Below are positions 58,113-64,000 of a DNA stretch of 64,000 nt, in pieces. Under the pieces are notes generated by a model that ran no database searches, had not been told where the DNA came from, and saw only the letters and a program-made list of their open reading frames with translations. The stretch spans positions 3,287,887 through 3,351,886 of the forward strand of contig JANPWX010000077.1 of NCBI GenBank assembly GCA_024734555.1, read 5' to 3'. Made by a program: the position numbers and the translations under genes. How positions within the stretch are numbered: position 1 is the stretch's first letter; every line of letters begins with the position of its first letter. Source of the DNA: Trochalopteron elliotii (lineage: Eukaryota > Chordata > Aves > Passeriformes > Leiothrichidae).

Positions 58113-61100
58113 CAGCTATTTCCATTCTCATTTTTGTGAAATCAGTTTCCAATGAGAAAACAAGACAAAAAAATCTCCATGTAGGCCTGAAATAAAACCT
58201 CCAAAACCAAGGCAAATTGGACATCAGTTTCTGAAAATAGTAAATTAAAAATCTCTTTTGTTCAGTATAACACAACCTACTGAAAATAATGAAATTTTGG
58301 GAAGGTGGTCTGCTCTTAATCTTTGTATAGAAAAGTTCAGAATGACTTATTCATTAGAGAAAGTTTTGATTAAGATGACATAAATTAGAATAATCTTTGT
58401 ATGAGTTCCTTGGGGGATAGTGGGCAAGTTGCACTTACAATAGCACTTACAATACAATACAATACAATAACACTCAACACATATGTAAAATAATACATTT
58501 AATAAACAGCTTAAAAATCACTCATAAAGTGATTATGCCATCTATCTTTGTCTATTAGATTTACAAAAATATTTTAAAATCAAAATTATGTGATAAGCTC
58601 TCTTACAGATACATTTTTATTTGAAAAGTGGAAAACTGAGACCTGAAAAGAAATTAAATTTGTCATCTCTAATGTTTTAGTCTAGACAAAATTCATGTCA
58701 ATCAAACTTTCAATATCAAAATTACATCATAAAAATATACTTGACTGTTCTTCCCAAGCCGTATGGCAACAAAAAGGTTGTTTTATGGATTTGACCCTTT
58801 GAAGTGGAAATTATAATCAGCACTGGTGTAAGAAAACAAATTCTTCTGAGTGTTCAAAAGTCATATTTAACTGAGCTCTTTCTGGATTATTATGTTGAAG
58901 CATCTACTTAATCTATTTTATGAGTCTTTTCTGAACCATGAACAAAGACAGAATGAAACACATACTTTGACTTAGCATTTTAGGGTGGTTATTCAATCTC
59001 TAACCTGTTTTAATGCTGATGGATCTTAATGTTTTTAAGATTTTATTATAATCAGTCCATCTAATTTAGAACCTTTGACAATTTCCAGAGGGCACCATGT
59101 CCAATATACCACATAAAGAATGACATTTTCCTTTTCAAGCAGTTGAAGTTTAAAGTAGAATGAAACATGTAATACCAAAAGATAAAGCCTATGCATTACC
59201 GTTTCCTGTTGTCAGGATCTAAACCAGATAGTTGTCATCCCCTGAGACAGCTGTGCTTAGAACAAGAATTAGAGAGCTAAAAAACTTATGATTTAAAACT
59301 GTTCAGTGACACTTGATTCCTTTCAATGTCACTTTCCATGGAATTAGAATATGACAATGGAGCATTTACAATTTTTCTTACAATTTACTGATCTTCACGA
59401 TTAGTTAGCTATTACATCAACATCCTAACTAATCCAGGCACTAATATATAAATATTACCATGGACCATCTTACAATATAGATTATAGAACAACTGGCCAT
59501 TGTAGATAAAACCAGGACAAAACTCTTCATAATTAAGAGTTTATTTGCACTAATAGTTTTTTGCTTGTTGTGTTTCTTTAGTGCATACAAAAGTATCTAT
59601 TTTTCAGTCAAATCAATGTAACAAAGTACATTTTCATGTACTTTGTACTTTTTTCATGTACTTTCATTACAATGTAACAAAGTATATTTTCATGGGTATA
59701 AATCATAGGATTTCTTTAGTTCTAATTAACAAGCATGGCAGAGCTTGTTTTATGTCTAACATTAATTCCATTTTTTATTGAAACAATACAATAGCATAAA
59801 TAAATTCTGACAGGTGTTTCTCAATTTTATCTAGACCATAATATGATTTGTAGTTTCACATTTATTTAATGTCATAATTTGGGCTTATTTTTTACTTTCT
59901 AACAAAACTGATGATTTTTTGATACATAATTTTATTTCATCCCTTTGAAAACTTCAGAAAATACTCTAAATTGTATTCTACTGTTTTTGGATTGCAACAA
60001 ATTCACAGACCACGAGGTTCATAAATCTTTATTCAACATTACATGTGGATATTATTGTGGAAAATGAAAGTTTTATACTAAAGATAGAACTAAGGATAGT
60101 AAATTATTTCCTTTCTGCATAATGATTTACAGAACAGGAAATCTGATGAAAGATCCTTTACAAGGACAAGATAATGGAAAACAAGCTGATGATAACCTTG
60201 GTAACTGATCTTAAAATATCTTGCATGAGTGATGTATCAGAACTGAAGCATTGGAATACTGGAAGAGGCCACAGAGAAAAAAACCTCAGGGAGATATAGT
60301 TAAAATAAAATAATTAGGATTTTTTTTTTATATTGAAGCTTGACCTGAAAACCTGCAGTTCAAAGATCATACAGCCTAAATACCTCTCTGTGGTCTAAAT
60401 AACACCAACTCACTATAAATGTGTTATGGCCTCCTTAAAATTAGTGGTTAAGGATTTACACACAATGGGACAAAAAACAGTTCCTTACTTGTTTTGAAGA
60501 GCTTTAGTTTGCTAAATATTATGGGCGCTTTAGGGAGGGTTTTTTAAAATGTTTTTGTTGTTACTTGCTTGTTTGGCCACCTGTTTGGGTCTTTTTTTTT
60601 TTTTTTTTTTTTTTTGAAAAGGAAAATCTCACTGCTTTTCAGAATTCTGGAATACCACATATTGAGATTGAACACACTTATGTGAGAATCTGGAAGAGGA
60701 AACAAAAAAAACCAGACTGGAGCTATGACTACCCCCAACTGAAAAAGGCTAATAAATGTTTCTCTGTCCATTATAGGAAGATGGTATCACGTAACTGATA
60801 AGAATTCTGATGACAGGTATAGAAAAACATTAATGTATATAATATTACCAATATTTTCAGAGAATATTGACTAGGACAAACTTGTGAAAAGAGTCATTGC
60901 ATAATTGAGAATATTTAGATTCTGTTCCTGGCTCTTCGAAGTACTTCTTGCCTGACTTGCATTAAATCTCTTAGGCTATAACTCCAACAGTCGGTCATGT
61001 ATACTACATAAAACACATAAAGTGTAAAATTATGCATGCCTTATATTATATTGCTAGACTGAGGCTTAGTTTCCTCTATTCTCTATGCCCTCATTTACAA

Positions 61101-61390
61101 AATATTGTCAGGAATACTTTCTACAACTAAAAATTTGAGTTGTGTTCAAATACTGTGTAAGAGTGAAAATGTAGGTGTAATACTTAGACGAATGTAATGG
61201 AATATATGAATGATGTATCAGGGACTGAAATACAACTTAGATACAGAGACTGGCTACAGCAGAGGTCTTTCACACTCATATAACGATAGAAACCCATTAA
61301 GCATACCATAAATGTGTTCTGTGTGATTCCAGAAATAATATGTTAATGTAATAGAAGCAGAGAAGCATTTTTTTTAATCAGGTGGCCCCA
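58113..61390. other. AT-rich DNA with simple repeats
   Basis: Contains (AATAC)n at 58451-58469 next to a duplicated 'gcacttacaata', the hairpin at 59621-59646 (listed separately) and a 24-base T run at 60592-60615. No gene recognised. Confidence 0.6.
59621..59646. repeat. Perfect 10-bp inverted repeat, 6-base loop
   Basis: 'acaaagtaca' (59621-59630) and 'tgtactttgt' (59637-59646) are exact reverse complements around 'ttttca'. A near copy of the left part ('aatgtaacaaagta') recurs at 59671-59684. No T tract or gene end suggests a specific role. Confidence 0.85.
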
Positions 61391-62345
61391 TAAAAAGTAG
61401 GATTGTCATTGCTAATAAGTGGCCATGGGGGCCTTTCTCTGAGTGTGTCTTAGGCTGACCATGCAAGACCCCTGTCCTGGCCAGCTGTTATGAATTTATT
61501 ATGGGAACTGGCTGTGTGATCTTGATACCGTGTCTCTTGTTGTGATGCACAGTTTAAGAGCAGGGTAATGGAAAAGGTTTAGAAAATATGACAGAGATTA
61601 AAAGAAGATGGCCCAAACCCATAAAGAGTTCATTGGTGGTCAAATGCTGGTCACTGAAGAAACTCACGCTCATGAGGTGGGAAAAGTCAGCCTTCACTTT
61701 AAGGGAAAGAGCAGCATCTACATAGGGAAAATATAAAACAAAAAAAAAAGCAAGAAACCCAACCAAACTAATGAAAAAAGTAACAAAAAGTCCTCCAAGG
61801 AAGAGAATAAGACACTTATGACACCCGTGCTTGGGATAATAATCCCCACCTTGCACCTCAAGCTTTGTGCAACATGTAGCACAGGGGAACAGGAGAGAAA
61901 TTGTACTTTCTGGAAACTTGAAGGACTTAAGATACAGAATTAAGAATGGGGAAAATTAAAGAAACCTCTTTGGGGTTGACCCTTGAGGCTTCTTGAGACT
62001 CTTCACCCTGATGTCAATAACTGAAGCCATTAACAGCTGTACCAACCAATAACAGCAGTGCAATATCAAGTTGGTGGTGCAGTGGATTAAAAGCTAATGT
62101 AGCCTATGATTATTAAAGAGTGATTGCTTTGAACACATAGTGATAATGACTGATAATGTATGATGATAGAATGAATTATCCAATAGTAGTATGTATTAAT
62201 GAATTTCAGTCCAGTAAAATTTTGACGCTTAAACGTTACTCTGTTTATCAGTCTTCTAAACATGCCCATCATAGTGGTTTCCAAATCCATAACCATACCT
62301 ACACATTTCTAATATTGGAAATGTAGATAGTGTAAAGGAATTTAA
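61391..62345. other. Slightly GC-richer DNA, unassigned
   Basis: 61391-62080 is less AT-rich than its surroundings and could be an old repeat, but I cannot place it. The frame at 61554-61856 owes its Phe/Leu-rich stretch to an A-rich tract. No gene recognised. Confidence 0.45.
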
Positions 62346-62351
62346 AACAGG

Positions 62352-62891
62352 TGTAGGAGAAGGGAATACAGGTAACCTTGCCCCTGATAAGTAACAGTTG
62401 TCTTAATTACTCAATTCAGCCTTGCCCCTGATGAGTCACAGCTATAGCCAATAAAGATAAGTGTGATAAAAGGGAGTGGGTTAGCTAGTGAGGGGAAATT
62501 ATGACAGAGAAGGAATCTTGAGGAAGAGGGGAAATGTAAGGCTCAAGAAGAAGGATCCTGGGGAGAGAAAATCAGTGCTGTGAGGTCAGTCTGGGTCTGC
62601 AGTTAGAGCCTGTTGTTGGAACTTGCAGTCACAGTCTAGCCAGGTAAAAGCCTGCATTCAGAGTCTGCAAACTAATACATGCAGTCATAGTTTAGCAGGA
62701 AATAACCAGCAGTCAGAGGCTGCAAGGGAAACCTACAGCAGGAGCTTGCTGCAGCCAGAGTCAGTGAATGGTTGGAGTCAGGATGCCTGAGCTGTAAAGA
62801 GGAATAAAGCAGGACTCTTTTCATGCTGTGATAAACAAGAAATCTGTGTGTTGTCTCATTTTTACCCTCTAACAAGAGGGCTGCTGCAACA
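62352..62891 (+). mobile_element. Solo ERV LTR (family A4), 540 bp with exact 6-bp duplication
   Basis: Starts 'tgtaggagaaggg' and ends 'gctgctgcaaca'. Flanked by the exact hexamer 'aacagg' at 62346-62351 and 62892-62897. AATAAA lies at 62803-62808, followed by 'tgtgtgttgtctca' typical of U5. Within 62600-62760 there is a loose repetition of 'gcagtcagagtctgca'-like units. It shares no obvious long block with the other LTRs in this window, so it is a separate family. Solo LTR, class II by duplication length. Confidence 0.9.
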
Positions 62892-62897
62892 AACAGG

Positions 62898-64000
62898 TCT
62901 GGGGGTTTTATTATTTTGGGATTGTTTAAATAGCCATTTTTTAATTTAGGTTGAGAGATATGTAGTCATTCTCAGAAGTGGCATTGAAGTTTTGAAATCT
63001 GAAAAGAAGGGCTGCTTACAAGAAGCATATGGTTTTTTTGAGATATGTAGTCAACACTTCCAGTCTCTAAGAGTCAGTGAGTCTTACTTTATTGTGTAAG
63101 CAAATAATCCATTATTTATAAATTATAGACCCTGGCCTCTGATCCCATTCCTTACATATCTGGCTCACTGTGAAGCCTGTAGAATGGAACACATCCATCA
63201 CAGTTCTTCTTAGGACAAAGTCAAAGCTGAAAGACATTGAGAAAAAGAGCGAGGTCTAGTGGAATGGAAGTGTACATGTCAATATAAATTCATACAGGAC
63301 AACATTTAGAGGTAAGTGAACTTGCTTCTTCAAGTGTCTTCACATGTGTATTCTAAGAGTGGATAACTCAGAGCAGCCCCAATGCTGTCATGTCTTCTGA
63401 AGGATTTCTGATCTTCATTACTGAAATTCGTTAAGAGCGTAGAGCAATTATACATATTACACAACATATATCAAGAGTGTTGTGGTGGTCTAGGCTTATC
63501 TAGCAATTTCAATGGCTGCTAGAGTGTAAGAGAAGAGTGCATAGGTAGTAAAAGCTTGTAAATCAATATACTTATCATCAATGTTTTTTAAGTGAATCAC
63601 CTCAGTGGTAGTGAAGTGAACTCTGACACTAAAGCAGAAAATAACTTTCAAGGACCATTCTTTACATCCTAGACACTACTGGGAATTTAGTCTATGGGAG
63701 CAGACTAGAAATACTGAAATACTTTGAAGAAAAGTCCCTGTAATAAGCAGGGCAGGCATTATATCCTTACAGCTGTCTTGTTTTTCAGATTTGCTTGTAT
63801 TATATTGATATAATTATTTAGACACAGCTCTTACTTGCCTTTACATTTATATGATTTTATGATACCAAATTTCTTTAAATCTTATAGTTTATCAAGGTCA
63901 ACTATAAGAGTCTCTTTTATGGGAAATTCTGAAGAATATTGACACATTTGAGCATTGTTGTATATTTGCATAAATAGGCACATGAATATTCATATATACA
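62898..64000. other. AT-rich DNA, nothing recognised
   Basis: No recognised gene or repeat up to the window end. Confidence 0.6.

Noticed and set aside
1..64000. Host exons, tRNA or rRNA genes, CRISPR arrays, intact retroviral genes
   Set aside because: No convincing splice-bounded coding blocks, cloverleaf sequences, regular spacer arrays or long retroviral frames were visible by reading.

Overview
The window looks like an intergenic or intronic stretch of a bird genome. The main evidence is at least a dozen copies of CR1 LINE retrotransposons. Many end in the typical avian 3' tail: on the reverse strand this reads as a 'gaatggtttgggttggaagggacc'-like motif, and on the forward strand as copies finishing in 'tgattctatgattct'. 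Several LTR families resemble ones I remember from perching birds, so a passerine or other neoavian host is likely; this is inference from memory, with no database search. The background is AT-rich. I found no host protein-coding exon, tRNA, rRNA, CRISPR array or operon. The open frames are short and are either chance frames or remnants of transposon proteins.

Layout. 1-5.9 kb: a reverse-strand CR1 that keeps degraded ORF1 (esterase) sequence joined to a 3' end, then plain AT-rich DNA. 5.9-20.2 kb: unrecognised AT-rich DNA with two fragments of one LTR family (5977 and 17032), a 633-bp solo LTR (13266-13898), a 47-base A run and a (TTTTA)n microsatellite. 20.2-35.8 kb: four or five CR1 copies, a 487-bp solo LTR (21161-21647), a CR1 reverse-transcriptase fragment (24.3-24.5 kb), an internally deleted CR1 that keeps the end of ORF1 and the start of ORF2 (31.8-33.1 kb), and a further LTR (35.2-35.8 kb). 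35.8-46 kb: an unclassified repeat at 37.2-37.7 kb, a GC-richer block at 38.6-39.0 kb, LINE remnants at 40.2-42.0 kb, a contig-join artefact at 42.3 kb, and a compact pile-up of CR1, LTR and CR1 at 44.0-45.8 kb. 46-64 kb: two back-to-back CR1s (49.1-49.7 kb), a nested LTR-in-LTR (50.5-51.7 kb), an LTR-like block at 52.6-53.0 kb, a 447-bp solo LTR followed at once by a CR1 (56.6-58.1 kb), and a 540-bp solo LTR (62352-62891).

The best-supported features are five solo LTRs. For each I could locate TG...CA ends and matching 6-base target-site duplications, four exact and one with a single mismatch. Six bases is the duplication length usual for class II (ERVK-type) elements. I saw no intact retroviral or LINE gene and no gene set that acts together. 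There is no sign of a new biological system here. The interesting content is the record of insertion, nesting, internal deletion and recombination of retroelements, plus one assembly defect.
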